A stretch of 64,000 nucleotides of DNA, from contig NZ_VKDE01000003.1 of assembly GCF_007097485.1 (NCBI RefSeq), forward strand, positions 155,044 to 219,043, given 5' to 3'. Below are positions 1 through 8,544 of this stretch, in pieces. The notes under the pieces are model-generated. The model worked only from the letters and a program-made list of their open reading frames with translations. It did no database searches and had not been told where the DNA came from. The stretch is from Carboxylicivirga sp. M1479 (lineage in GTDB: Bacteria > Bacteroidota > Bacteroidia > Bacteroidales > Marinilabiliaceae). How positions within the stretch are numbered: position 1 is the first letter of the stretch; every line of letters begins with the position of its first letter. A program made the position numbers and the translations under genes.

Positions 1-1
1 T

Positions 2-541
2 GCGCAGGTACTGTTTGGTGAGTACAATCCGGCAGGTAAACTGCCAATGACTTTTCCTCGCCATGTAGGTCAGGTGCCTATTTATTACAATCAATATAGT
101 TCTGGTCGTCCTGGTCCTAAAACCGAAGTATTTTGGCCCCACTATATGGATGAAAGCGAAAAGCCATTGTATCCATTTGGTTACGGTTTAAGCTATACGA
201 AATTTGACTACACAGATTTAAACATTAACGTTCTGGAAGGGCGTAAAGTTGAGGTGAGTGTAGTGGTGACAAACAGTGGTGATAGAGTAGGTGAAGAAGT
301 AGTGCAATTGTACCTGCACGATAAAGTAGCCAGTGTTGTTCGTCCTGTAAAAGAGTTGAAAGGGTTTGAAAAAATTAGTTTAGAGCCATCACAAACGTAT
401 AAAGTTGTTTTTACCTTGAGTGAGAAAGAGCTTGGTTTTTATAATGGGCAAGGGGAGTTTGTTGTTGAACCTGGTGACTTTGGTGTAATGGTTGGAACGA
501 GTTCTGTAGAAGGTTTAACGAGTGAATTTGAATTAAAATAA
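2..541 (+). CDS. Beta-glucosidase-like GH3 protein, C-terminal part (5' end outside window)
   Basis: The reading frame is open to the left edge, so only about the last 179 codons are present. The N-terminal TIM barrel with the catalytic nucleophile is missing. What remains is the end of the alpha/beta sandwich (NPAGKLPMTFP, the usual GH3 loop), the PFGYGLSYTKF motif, and a fibronectin III-like C-terminal domain (EVVQLYLHD, RPVKELKGF). The order is the same as in the complete GH3 gene that follows at 773, so the two are probably paralogues in one glycoside-degrading cluster. The first internal ATG (47) is not the real start. Substrate cannot be told from this fragment. Confidence 0.9.
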   Translation, partial: AQVLFGEYNPAGKLPMTFPRHVGQVPIYYNQYSSGRPGPKTEVFWPHYMDESEKPLYPFGYGLSYTKFDYTDLNINVLEGRKVEVSVVVTNSGDRVGEEVVQLYLHDKVASVVRPVKELKGFEKISLEPSQTYKVVFTLSEKELGFYNGQGEFVVEPGDFGVMVGTSSVEGLTSEFELK

Positions 542-545
542 ATTT

Positions 546-650
546 AAAAATTGAGTTCGGTAGAGACTATTAAGTCTCATAGTCGCACCGGAAATTAAGG
601 CTTATTAAAAGAATTATCGCAGATTCCTTTTTATGCCGAACTCAATTTTT
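546..650. repeat. Long inverted repeat with nested hairpin between two GH3 genes
   Basis: A 15-bp perfect inverted repeat (546-560 with 636-650, core TTGAGTTCGG/CCGAACTCAA) encloses 75 nt. Inside it, GAGACT (563-568) pairs with AGTCTC (573-578). The right arm ends in a T-run, so it could act as a terminator for the upstream GH3 gene. The long enclosed segment and similar gagttcg/cgaactc arms near 61054 and 61308 suggest a dispersed palindromic element. Confidence 0.5.
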
Positions 651-713
651 ATACGCTTCTTAAGTGTTAAAATAATAATTCTCTGCCTATTTAAGAATTA
701 TTAAGAATCTATT

Positions 714-745
714 TAGTGTATTTTGTACACTATTGCATATCTTCG
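714..745 (+). promoter_or_regulatory. Putative promoter with overlapping palindromic operator for the GH3 gene
   Basis: TAGTGTA (714-720) and TACACTA (726-732) form a perfect 7-bp inverted repeat with a 5-nt spacer. Just downstream, TATCTTCG (738-745) is one base off the Bacteroidota -7 element TAnnTTTG. The palindrome sits where the -33 region would be, a plausible repressor or activator site. No regulator gene is adjacent. Confidence 0.35.
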
Positions 746-772
746 ACCCTATACCTTTTCAATTAATTACAG

Positions 773-2947
773 ATGAAGTACTTCTTAACGTTTGCGCTTT
801 TTATTAGCACCCTAAGTTTATCGGCACAAAATACCAATGTCGATGTTGAATCAGCGATTGATGACATAATCAAGCAACTAACACTTGAAGAAAAAGTGAA
901 GATGTGTCATGCTCAATCAAAGTTTAGCTCTCCTGGAGTAGAACGATTGGGAATACCAGAAATATGGATGTCGGATGGTCCGCATGGTGTGCGGGCAGAA
1001 ATTGAATGGGATAGCTGGAATCATGCTGGCTGGACCAATGATTCGTGTACTGCTTTTCCTGCATTAACGTGTTTGGCATCAACTTTTAATCCCGAATTGG
1101 CTTATAAATATGGCGTTGCAGTAGGGGAAGAAGCACGTTATCGTAAAAAAGATATTTTATTGGGACCGGGTGTTAACATTTATCGAACACCACTTAACGG
1201 TCGTAATTTCGAATACATGGGTGAGGATCCTTATCTCGCCTCTATTATGTGTGTGCCATATATCCAGGGCGTTCAAACCAATGGTGTGGCGGCATGTGTA
1301 AAGCATTATGTGCTCAATAACCAGGAAGTATGGAGAGCCCATATTGATGTTAACGTTAGCGATAGGGCTTTACATGAAATTTATCTTCCAGCCTTTAAAG
1401 CAGCTGTTCAAGAGGGAGGTGTATGGTCAATTATGGGTGCTTACAATAAGTACAATGGTCAACATACGAGTCATCACAAAGTGCTGATGAACGATATATT
1501 AAAGAGCGATTGGGAATTTGATGGTGTGGTGGTTACCGATTGGGGTAGTGCACATGATACAAAAGAGGCTGCTCTTTATGGTTTAGATATTGAAATGGGA
1601 ACGGGAACAGATGGTTTAACGTCATCTACCGAAAATGCCTATGATCATTATTATTTGGCCAAACCGTTTTTAGAGATGATTAAAAGTGGTGAAATCGATG
1701 AAAGTGTTGTGGATGATAAAGTGCGCCGAATCCTTCGTTTAATGTATCGCACCAACATGGATAAGTCGCGTCCGTTTGGCAGAAAAGCCAATGAAGAACA
1801 TTTTGCAGTTGCTCGTGAGGTAGCTCAAGAGGGCATCGTTTTATTAAAGAATAACAAAAACTTTTTTCCATTAAATCCTGATACGAAGCAAACCATTGCT
1901 GTGATAGGAGAGAATGCAACCCGTATGATGACCGTTGGAGGTGGTTCATCGGAATTAAAAACGGTACATGAAATTTCGCCCCTACAAGGTTTGCAAGAGC
2001 GCTTTGTAAATGCCAACATCATCCATTCAATGGGTTACGCATCGGGGCCATCGCAATACGGAAGAGTTATCCCATCTGAGCTAGATGCCGATTCATTAAA
2101 GCAGGCCGCTGTAAAAGTAGCACAGCAGGCAGATATTGTTTTGTTTGTTGGTGGCTTAAATAAAAACCATGAGCAAGACTGTGAAAACGGCGATCGTGAG
2201 GGTTTAAATTTACCTTTTGGACAAGATGAGTTATTGAGTGAGCTAATGGCTGTAAATAAAAATGTTGCAGTCATTTTAGTGAGTGGAAATGCTGTGGCCA
2301 TGCCTTGGCAATCAAAAGCTAAAGCCATTGTGCAGGCGTGGTACCTGGGTAGTGAAACAGGTTATGCTTTGGCCGATGTGCTTTCGGGTGATATCAATCC
2401 ATCAGGTAAACTGCCATTTACTTTTCCTGTAAGTCTTGAAGATAATGGAGCCCATGCTTTTGATGAATTGTCATATCCTGGAGATGGCGAAAAGCAGGTG
2501 TATAAAGAAGATATTTTAGTGGGATACCGTTGGCACGATACAAAAAAGATCAAACCTCTGTATGCCTTTGGTTATGGTTTGTCATATACCTCCTTTAAGA
2601 TTAATGAAGCAACAACTGATAAAACAGTTTATGGTGCTGATGATGAGATAAAATTGACTGTTCAAATCAGTAATGTTGGAGATGTTGATGGTGCTGAAGT
2701 CATTCAAGTGTATGTTCATGATGAAAATTCATCGGTGATGCGACCTGTTAAGGAGCTAAAGGCTTTTAAAAAGGTGAATTTGAATGCAGAAGAGAGTAAG
2801 CAGGTAGAGATCACCGTTCCTGTCAACACCTTTGCCTTTTATGATGAAACCAAGGGAGATTGGAATTTGGAAAAAGGAAGCTATCAACTTATGATCGGAA
2901 CAGCATCTAACCAGATTAAGAAAACGATTAAATTATCTGTTGATTAG
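773..2947 (+). CDS. Exported GH3 beta-glucosidase
   Basis: A complete 724-residue GH3 glycoside hydrolase releasing terminal beta-linked sugars. Signal peptide 1-18 (cleavage after LSAQ-like site) predicts export to the periplasm. The TIM barrel contains KHYVLNNQE (K177-H178) and the nucleophile motif VVTDWGSA with Asp256. The alpha/beta sandwich domain (around 350-560) contains GGGSSE and ends in NPSGKLPFTFP. A fibronectin III-like domain (PFGYGLSYTSF, VIQVYVHD) closes the protein. Length and domain order match BglX-like enzymes. It follows another GH3 gene on the same strand but has its own probable promoter. The operon downstream handles oxidised glycosides, so the pair may supply glucose or act on related beta-glucosides (inference). 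Confidence 0.93.
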   Translation: MKYFLTFALFISTLSLSAQNTNVDVESAIDDIIKQLTLEEKVKMCHAQSKFSSPGVERLGIPEIWMSDGPHGVRAEIEWDSWNHAGWTNDSCTAFPALTCLASTFNPELAYKYGVAVGEEARYRKKDILLGPGVNIYRTPLNGRNFEYMGEDPYLASIMCVPYIQGVQTNGVAACVKHYVLNNQEVWRAHIDVNVSDRALHEIYLPAFKAAVQEGGVWSIMGAYNKYNGQHTSHHKVLMNDILKSDWEFDGVVVTDWGSAHDTKEAALYGLDIEMGTGTDGLTSSTENAYDHYYLAKPFLEMIKSGEIDESVVDDKVRRILRLMYRTNMDKSRPFGRKANEEHFAVAREVAQEGIVLLKNNKNFFPLNPDTKQTIAVIGENATRMMTVGGGSSELKTVHEISPLQGLQERFVNANIIHSMGYASGPSQYGRVIPSELDADSLKQAAVKVAQQADIVLFVGGLNKNHEQDCENGDREGLNLPFGQDELLSELMAVNKNVAVILVSGNAVAMPWQSKAKAIVQAWYLGSETGYALADVLSGDINPSGKLPFTFPVSLEDNGAHAFDELSYPGDGEKQVYKEDILVGYRWHDTKKIKPLYAFGYGLSYTSFKINEATTDKTVYGADDEIKLTVQISNVGDVDGAEVIQVYVHDENSSVMRPVKELKAFKKVNLNAEESKQVEITVPVNTFAFYDETKGDWNLEKGSYQLMIGTASNQIKKTIKLSVD

Positions 2948-3174
2948 GTAGTCAACAGATAATTGTTCTGTTTTTGTAAATTGGAGTCAAGTTTAAATTA
3001 AGGTAACTTACAAACATATTATTTTAGAAAGAGTTAAGGTTGGAATGAGAAGATAGCGTGAGGTTGTAATTTGTGTTCAAAGAATCTGTATTGTACAGGT
3101 ATTTGATTGAATAGTATTTGTTTGCATTGAGTTTTCTGGTGATTTTGAATAAAATAATTAGAAATATATAATGT

Positions 3175-3660
3175 ATGATGAATTTTCCTAAGCAGCTAAG
3201 TGCACCGCAATTGTATTCCATGGTTGCGCTTCGCATTCTTCTTGGTTGGTACCTGCTCTACGAGGGGCTGGCTAAGTTGTTCAGCCCTCACTGGTCATCA
3301 TTTGGCTATTTAAAAAGCTCACAGGGATTCTTAAGTGATTTCTTTATTGGTATTGCCGATAACTCGGCGCTAGTAGATGTAATTAATCTACTTAATATAT
3401 GGGGTCTAATTGCCATTGGTTTGGCGCATGTTCTAGGTTTGTTAGGCCGTTTTTCTTCACTAATGGGAGTTCTCCTTATTAGCTTGTATTATTTGGCACA
3501 CCCACCCTTAATTCATGTCAATGAAGTGCTTCTTTCCAATGAAAATACACTGTGGGTCGATAAGAATTTGATATTCATCAGTGTGCTTTTTGTGTTGTAC
3601 CTATTCCCCACCAGTCGGGTTATTGGTCTTGATCGTTTCATATTTTACAAAAAAGGTTAG
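3175..3660 (+). CDS. DoxX-like integral membrane protein
   Basis: 161 residues with four predicted membrane segments (around 12-30, 62-90, 95-112, 128-147). The RILLGWYLLYEGLAKLF segment is typical of DoxX/DoxD-like proteins. Family members are linked to quinone-coupled electron transfer, but the role of this subgroup is not established. The next gene follows with only 2 nt between stop and ATG, so they are co-translated. Being paired with exported oxidoreductases suggests it passes electrons from the oxidation of sugars to the membrane quinone pool (inference). ATG at 3178 is an equally possible start. Confidence 0.8.
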   Translation: MMNFPKQLSAPQLYSMVALRILLGWYLLYEGLAKLFSPHWSSFGYLKSSQGFLSDFFIGIADNSALVDVINLLNIWGLIAIGLAHVLGLLGRFSSLMGVLLISLYYLAHPPLIHVNEVLLSNENTLWVDKNLIFISVLFVLYLFPTSRVIGLDRFIFYKKG

Positions 3661-3662
3661 TG

Positions 3663-5213
3663 ATGGGTGATGATGCGAAGAAATTCACAAGAAGAGATGT
3701 TGTTAAAACATTAGCAACTGTACCTGTACTAGGTGCTTTGGGATATGGGGTTTTAAAAAAGATAGAACATCAGAAGCAACAAAAATATAACATAGCTGAC
3801 GACTTGGGTTTGAACCTTTACGATGAACCCGATAGGCTATCATCCAAAGGTGGTCATACCATTCGATTAGGAATCATTGGAGCAGGTGGCCGTGGCAGAT
3901 ATTTGCTCGAAGCGGCAGGTTTTGCTCATCCCAATAAGGTAAAGCATTGGCACGATCAGTCTTTAAGCAATAAAACCGATACGCGTTTTGGTGATTATAT
4001 GGCTCAGGATGATTTAAATATTGAAATAAGGGGCGTTTGCGATATTTTTGATGTACATGCCGAGGAGGCCATGTTCTCTGCCAGTAATGCAGTTAAGGCT
4101 ACCGTCATTGATGAAGTATCACCTCAGGTAAAGCGTTATAAAAACTACCGCGACTTACTAAAATCGGATGATATAGATGCCGTTATTATTGCTACGCCCG
4201 ACCACTGGCATGCACAAATGGGCATTGATGCCGCCAAAGCAGGAAAGCATATTTACATAGAGAAAGGATTAACCCGGACAGCTGATGAAGCTTTTGCACT
4301 AAGAGAGGCGGTAAAGACCTCAGGTGTTGTATTTCAACTGGGGCATCAAGGCCGCCAAACCGCCAGCTTTAACAAGGCCAAGCAATTGATCGATAGAAAT
4401 ATTCTGGGCAAGATATCGTTGATTGAGGTTTGTACCAACCGTAATGATCCCAATGGAGCTTGGGTGTACCCCATTCATCACCAGGCGAATGAAAAAACAA
4501 TAGATTGGCAACAGTTTGTGGAGCCAACGAATGATCATCCGTTTAGTGCCGAACGCTTTTTCCGTTGGAGATGCTGGTGGGATTACGGTACTGGCCTGGG
4601 AGGCGATTTACTAACCCATGAATACGATGCCATCAACCAGGTGTTGCAATTGGGAATTCCTCACTCGGCCGTTGCTTCTGGCGGTATTTATTATTACAAA
4701 GATGGGCGTGAGGTGCCAGATGTGTTTCAGTCGGTGTTTGAATATCCTGATCGTGAATTAACATTGATTTACAGTGCATCTTTGGCCAACGATAATTATC
4801 GTGGAAAGGTAATAATGGGTCACGATGGCACCATGAGGATGGAAAATAAACTGGAGATATATCCTGATAGTCAATCGACCCAATACAGAAAACAGCTTAA
4901 TGCTGGATTAATAAAGCCAGATGAGCCGATGATTACCTATGAACCAGGACGAAATACTTTGGATGGCACCACGTCGGCCACAGAGCAATATTTTGCCAGT
5001 CGTGGTTTACTATACACCCATGTACAGGGTAAACGAGTTAATACAGCTCATCTGCATATAAAAGAATGGTTAGATGGAATTAGAGCTAACAAGCAACCGA
5101 GCTGTGATATCGATCAGGCCTTTGAAGAGGCCATAACTGCACACATGGCAACCATTGCTTATCGCGAAAACCGAAAAGTCTACTGGGATGCTGAAAAAGA
5201 ACAGATTATATAA
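3663..5213 (+). CDS. Exported Gfo/Idh/MocA family oxidoreductase (first)
   Basis: About 516 residues. A twin-arginine-type leader (FTRRDVVKTLATVPVLGALG) precedes a Rossmann fold with the dinucleotide motif RLGIIGAGGRGRY, and the C-terminal part is an alpha/beta substrate domain. The protein would oxidise or reduce a sugar ring carbon using bound NAD(P). The usual EKP signature of the family reads IYIEKGLTR here, so the proline is replaced by glycine. It is longer than typical 330-400-residue members, as are other exported Bacteroidota versions. ATG 3663 is preferred to the GTG at 3660, which overlaps the stop of the DoxX-like gene. Second gene of a five-gene operon with another member of the same family. 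Confidence 0.9.
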   Translation: MGDDAKKFTRRDVVKTLATVPVLGALGYGVLKKIEHQKQQKYNIADDLGLNLYDEPDRLSSKGGHTIRLGIIGAGGRGRYLLEAAGFAHPNKVKHWHDQSLSNKTDTRFGDYMAQDDLNIEIRGVCDIFDVHAEEAMFSASNAVKATVIDEVSPQVKRYKNYRDLLKSDDIDAVIIATPDHWHAQMGIDAAKAGKHIYIEKGLTRTADEAFALREAVKTSGVVFQLGHQGRQTASFNKAKQLIDRNILGKISLIEVCTNRNDPNGAWVYPIHHQANEKTIDWQQFVEPTNDHPFSAERFFRWRCWWDYGTGLGGDLLTHEYDAINQVLQLGIPHSAVASGGIYYYKDGREVPDVFQSVFEYPDRELTLIYSASLANDNYRGKVIMGHDGTMRMENKLEIYPDSQSTQYRKQLNAGLIKPDEPMITYEPGRNTLDGTTSATEQYFASRGLLYTHVQGKRVNTAHLHIKEWLDGIRANKQPSCDIDQAFEEAITAHMATIAYRENRKVYWDAEKEQII

Positions 5214-5256
5214 GTACCCTATAAACCCGATTATTAATCACCCTTAATTTTAAAAC

Positions 5257-6741
5257 ATGAACAATAACAAAAAACGGCTTGAAATGGATCGGCGTCAATT
5301 TTTAGCCAACGCAGGAATAGCTACAGCCGGTTTGGTAATGATGCCTTCTATGGCAGCAGCACAAAAACGTAAAAAATCAAAAAATGACAAGTTAAATATT
5401 GCTGGCGTTGGCGTTGGCGGAAGAGGTTTTGGTGTACTAAAAGCTATGGAAAGTGAGAACATAGTAGCACTTTGCGATGTGGATTGGAAATATGCTAAAT
5501 CATGCTTTGCCTACTTTCCAAAGGCCAAGCAGTATTGGGACTGGCGCCAAATGTTTGACGAAATGGGTGATGATATTGATGGCGTTGTGGTGGCAACAGC
5601 TGATCATACCCATGCCATTATTGCAGCTACAGCCATCACCATGGGTAAACACGTATATGTTGAAAAGCCTTTAACACACACGGTTTATGAATCGCGCTTG
5701 CTAACGAAATTAGCCGCTAAACATCAGGTGGCTACTCAAATGGGTAACCAGGGTGCATCTGGTGAAGGGGTGGCTTTAACAACTGAATGGATTCAGAATG
5801 GCGAGATTGGTGAGATACGTAAAGTAGAAGCGTTTACCGATCGTCCAATATGGCCACAGGGCTTAAACAGGCCAACAGAGGAGCAGCCTATTCCGGATAC
5901 TTTCAATTGGGATTTATTTGTTGGTCCAGCTAAAATGCGACCATTTAATGAGATTTATACACCATGGAACTTTCGTGGCTGGTGGGATTTCGGTACCGGA
6001 GCATTGGGCGATATGGCATGTCATATCTTGCACCCTGTTTTTAAAGGTCTTAAACTGGGATATCCTACTAAGGCACAGGGTAGCTCTTCGTTATTGTTGA
6101 CTGATGCAGCGCCTGTTGCACAAAAAGTGCGATTGGTATTTCCAAAGCGTAAGGCACTTGCTAAAGTAGCCATGCCTGAAGTGGAAGTGCATTGGTACGA
6201 TGGTGGTTTACAACCATTGAAGCCTGATGGCTGGCCTGCAGGAAAGGACATGAATAATCAAGGTGGAGGAGTACTCTTTCATGGTTCAAAAGATACTTTG
6301 GTATGCGGATGTTACGGTCGCGACCCTTGGTTGCTATCTGGTCGTGTGCCTGATGTTCCTAAATCAGAACCACGCATCAGCATAAGTCATGAAATGGATT
6401 GGGTAAGAGCTTGTAAAGAGACACCTGGTTCGCGTACAGAAACCTTATCTCCATTTAGTGAGGCAGGTCCATTTAATGAGATGGTGGTTATGGGGGTGTT
6501 GGCCGTGCGTTTGCAGTCACTTAATAAAGAGCTCGAATGGGATGGCGAGAATATGCGTTTTACGAACATTGGCGATGATGAAACGATTAAAACAGTCATC
6601 AGTGATGGTTTTAAAATTCACGATGGGCATCCTACTTTTGATAAAGAATGGACCAAGCCCGTTAATGCCAATGCCTTTGCCCAGGAGCTTATCAAGCATA
6701 AGTACCGCGACGGCTGGACTTTACCCGAAATGCCTGCTTAA
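5257..6741 (+). CDS. Exported Gfo/Idh/MocA family oxidoreductase (second)
   Basis: 494 residues with a twin-arginine-like leader (MDRRQFLANAGIATAGLVMM, then MAAAQ), a Rossmann domain (NIAGVGVGGRGFG) and the canonical VEKPLTHTVYESR signature. It shares the family but not the substitution of its neighbour. The two may catalyse forward and reverse oxidation at C3 of a glycoside and its free sugar, as proposed for 3-keto-glycoside pathways (established for related Bacteroides clusters; applied here by inference). The start at 5257 gives MNNNKKRLEMDRRQF; an ATG at 5284 (MDRRQF) is an alternative. A 43-nt gap separates it from the upstream gene, so the same transcript is likely. Confidence 0.9.
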   Translation: MNNNKKRLEMDRRQFLANAGIATAGLVMMPSMAAAQKRKKSKNDKLNIAGVGVGGRGFGVLKAMESENIVALCDVDWKYAKSCFAYFPKAKQYWDWRQMFDEMGDDIDGVVVATADHTHAIIAATAITMGKHVYVEKPLTHTVYESRLLTKLAAKHQVATQMGNQGASGEGVALTTEWIQNGEIGEIRKVEAFTDRPIWPQGLNRPTEEQPIPDTFNWDLFVGPAKMRPFNEIYTPWNFRGWWDFGTGALGDMACHILHPVFKGLKLGYPTKAQGSSSLLLTDAAPVAQKVRLVFPKRKALAKVAMPEVEVHWYDGGLQPLKPDGWPAGKDMNNQGGGVLFHGSKDTLVCGCYGRDPWLLSGRVPDVPKSEPRISISHEMDWVRACKETPGSRTETLSPFSEAGPFNEMVVMGVLAVRLQSLNKELEWDGENMRFTNIGDDETIKTVISDGFKIHDGHPTFDKEWTKPVNANAFAQELIKHKYRDGWTLPEMPA

Positions 6742-6752
6742 TATAGTGAAAC

Positions 6753-6857
6753 AACCACCTCCCCTCGCTTAAAGCGAGGTACTCCTCCTTGAAAAGGAGG
6801 AGAGTAGTGCCATAATTCCCCTTCTTTATAAGCTGGGTGCCGACAGGTGGGGAGGTT
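6753..6857. repeat. Palindromic intergenic repeat (three nested hairpins)
   Basis: This is a compact structured block between two operon genes. CCTCGCTT/AAGCGAGG (6763-6779) and CTCCTCCTT/AAGGAGGAG (6782-6802) are perfect hairpins. ACCTCCCC (6757-6764) also pairs with GGGGAGGT (6849-6856) to close the outside. The composition is unlike its surroundings and is typical of dispersed REP/MITE-like repeats in Bacteroidota. It could affect mRNA stability in the operon. An apparent upstream GTG start of the next gene lies inside it. Confidence 0.65.
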
Positions 6858-6891
6858 TAGTTTTGTTAATATGAATCTTAAAAGCAATAAT

Positions 6892-7638
6892 ATGAAATAC
6901 CTATTAATAGTTGGATTAATGTTAGCGGTGATGTCATCGTGCTGTGATAAATCACAAGAGATAAATACACTAAGTAAAGAAGAGAAAGCCGATGGATGGC
7001 AGTTGTTGTTTGATGGCAAAACGTCTGATGGTTGGCGTAATTATGGCAAAACTACATTTCCTGATGGATGGGATATAACTGAAGATGGAACAATCCATTG
7101 TCCTGGTTCGGGACGTGGTGAAGCGGGAGGAAAAGACCGTGGCGATATTATTTATGGCGATAAGATGTTTGGGAATTTTCACTTGAAACTTGAGTGGAAA
7201 ATATCTGAAGGAGGAAACTCTGGTATATTTTATTTAGGTCAGGAGAGCGACTCACTGGATTATATCTGGAAGACAGCACCGGAAATGCAAGTGCTGGACA
7301 ATGAAAAACATCCTGATGCCAAGGCGGGAATTGCTGGCAATCGTCAAGCTGGTTCATTGTACGATTTGTACCCCGCTGTGCCTCAAAACGCTAAGACAGC
7401 TGGAGAGTGGAATACGGTAGAGATTAAGGTTTACAAAGGTTCTGTATGGCACATCCAAAATGGAGAAACAGTGGTTGAATACCACCTGTGGACACCGGAG
7501 TGGAACAAGTTGGTGGCAGGTAGTAAGTTTCCATCGCTTAACCCAACATGGGCCGATGTGGCTTCAGAGGGATACATTGGTCTTCAGGATCATGGTGATG
7601 ATGTGTGGTTCAGAAATATTAAAATAAAGGAGTTATGA
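6892..7638 (+). CDS. DUF1080 (3-keto-disaccharide hydrolase family) lipoprotein
   Basis: 248 residues from ATG 6892, chosen because it directly begins a lipoprotein signal (MKYLLIVGLMLAVMSSC). ATG 6871 is possible; the longer GTG start at 6847 falls in the palindromic repeat. The mature part is a concanavalin-like beta-sandwich of the DUF1080/PF06439 family: WQLLFDGKTSDGWRNYG near the N terminus, GNFHLKLEWKISEGGNSGIF, then MQVLDNEKHPDA. Members hydrolyse or eliminate the glycosidic bond of 3-keto-glycosides. A lipid anchor places it at the periplasmic or outer membrane. It overlaps the following gene by 4 nt (ATGA), which shows translational coupling. Confidence 0.88.
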   Translation: MKYLLIVGLMLAVMSSCCDKSQEINTLSKEEKADGWQLLFDGKTSDGWRNYGKTTFPDGWDITEDGTIHCPGSGRGEAGGKDRGDIIYGDKMFGNFHLKLEWKISEGGNSGIFYLGQESDSLDYIWKTAPEMQVLDNEKHPDAKAGIAGNRQAGSLYDLYPAVPQNAKTAGEWNTVEIKVYKGSVWHIQNGETVVEYHLWTPEWNKLVAGSKFPSLNPTWADVASEGYIGLQDHGDDVWFRNIKIKEL

Positions 7639-8483
7639 TGCGTTTTGCTTTAGTCTTAGGCATTCTATTGGTTTCAATGCCTACAATCAATATAAGAGCT
7701 CAAGAGGTGAAAAAGAACATTGGAATTCAATTGTGGTCGGTTCGTGATAACATGAAAACGGATGCAGATGGTACCATTAAGCAATTGGGTAATATGGGCT
7801 ACACCTTTATTGAGGCAGCAGGTTATGCCGATGGTAAATTCTACGGTATGGAGCCACAGGATTTCAAAAAACTGTTGAACGCTAATGGCTTGCAATTTAC
7901 CGCATCGCACTGTGGTAAAGCATTACCCGAAAAAGAGGATTGGGACACAGTTATGGCGTGGTGGGACGAATGTATTGAAGCGCACGCTAAAGCAGGTGTT
8001 ACGTACCTTGTTCAGCCATTTATGGATAAAAAAGGATATGGCTCACTGGCAGACCTCAAACGTTATTGCGATTACTTTAATCAAGTGGGCGATAAGTGCA
8101 ATGCCAAAGGTATTCGTTTTGGATATCACAATCACGATAAGGAGTTTGGCGAAGTAGATGGCCATATTCGATACGATTACATGCTAAAAAATACGGATCC
8201 TGAAAAGGTGATGTTTCAATTAGACCTGTATTGGATAATGGTGGGTGGCAAAGAGGCCGCTCAATATTTCGAGAACTATCCTGGGCGTTTTGAACTGTGG
8301 CACGTCAAGGATGAAAAAGAGCTTGGTGAAAGTGGAAAGATGGATTTTGAATCTGTGTTTAAGTTGAAAAAGAAAGCAGGTATGAAAGAGATAATAGTAG
8401 AGGTGGAGCGTTATAGTTATGAGCCCTTGGTTAGTGTAAAAAAGAGTTTGGAGTTTTTAATTGAAGCATCATATGTTAATTAA
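7635..8483 (+). CDS. Exported xylose isomerase-like TIM-barrel protein (3-keto-glycoside lyase/epimerase-like)
   Basis: 282 residues with a signal peptide (about 1-22, ending NIRAQE). The AP endonuclease 2/sugar isomerase fold is shown by GIQLWSVRDNMK, ASHCGKALP, GIRFGYHNHDKEF, FQLDLYWIMVGG and VEVERYS. His, Asp and Glu residues in these motifs are placed as the metal ligands of the family. In Bacteroides 3-keto-glycoside clusters, related proteins act as lyases or hydratases on keto-sugars; sugar phosphate isomerase annotations are generic. It is the last gene of the operon, with a strong terminator 23 nt after its stop. Its 3' end and that terminator recur as a degraded copy at 36692-36863. 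Confidence 0.88.
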   Translation: MMRFALVLGILLVSMPTINIRAQEVKKNIGIQLWSVRDNMKTDADGTIKQLGNMGYTFIEAAGYADGKFYGMEPQDFKKLLNANGLQFTASHCGKALPEKEDWDTVMAWWDECIEAHAKAGVTYLVQPFMDKKGYGSLADLKRYCDYFNQVGDKCNAKGIRFGYHNHDKEFGEVDGHIRYDYMLKNTDPEKVMFQLDLYWIMVGGKEAAQYFENYPGRFELWHVKDEKELGESGKMDFESVFKLKKKAGMKEIIVEVERYSYEPLVSVKKSLEFLIEASYVN

Positions 8484-8506
8484 ACTTTAGTTTTTCAGAA
8501 GTGATG

Positions 8507-8544
8507 GAAGAGCTTGCCTTTTTGAGGTAAGCTCTTCTTTTTTT
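8507..8544 (+). terminator. Rho-independent terminator of the keto-glycoside operon
   Basis: GAAGAGCTTGCC (8507-8518) pairs with GGTAAGCTCTTC (8526-8537) with one G-U, followed by seven T. A near-identical hairpin occurs at 36831-36857. Confidence 0.9.

Noticed and set aside
3024..3236. Minus-strand frame upstream of the DoxX-like gene
   Set aside because: Overlaps the start of a well-supported plus-strand gene and has no recognisable features.
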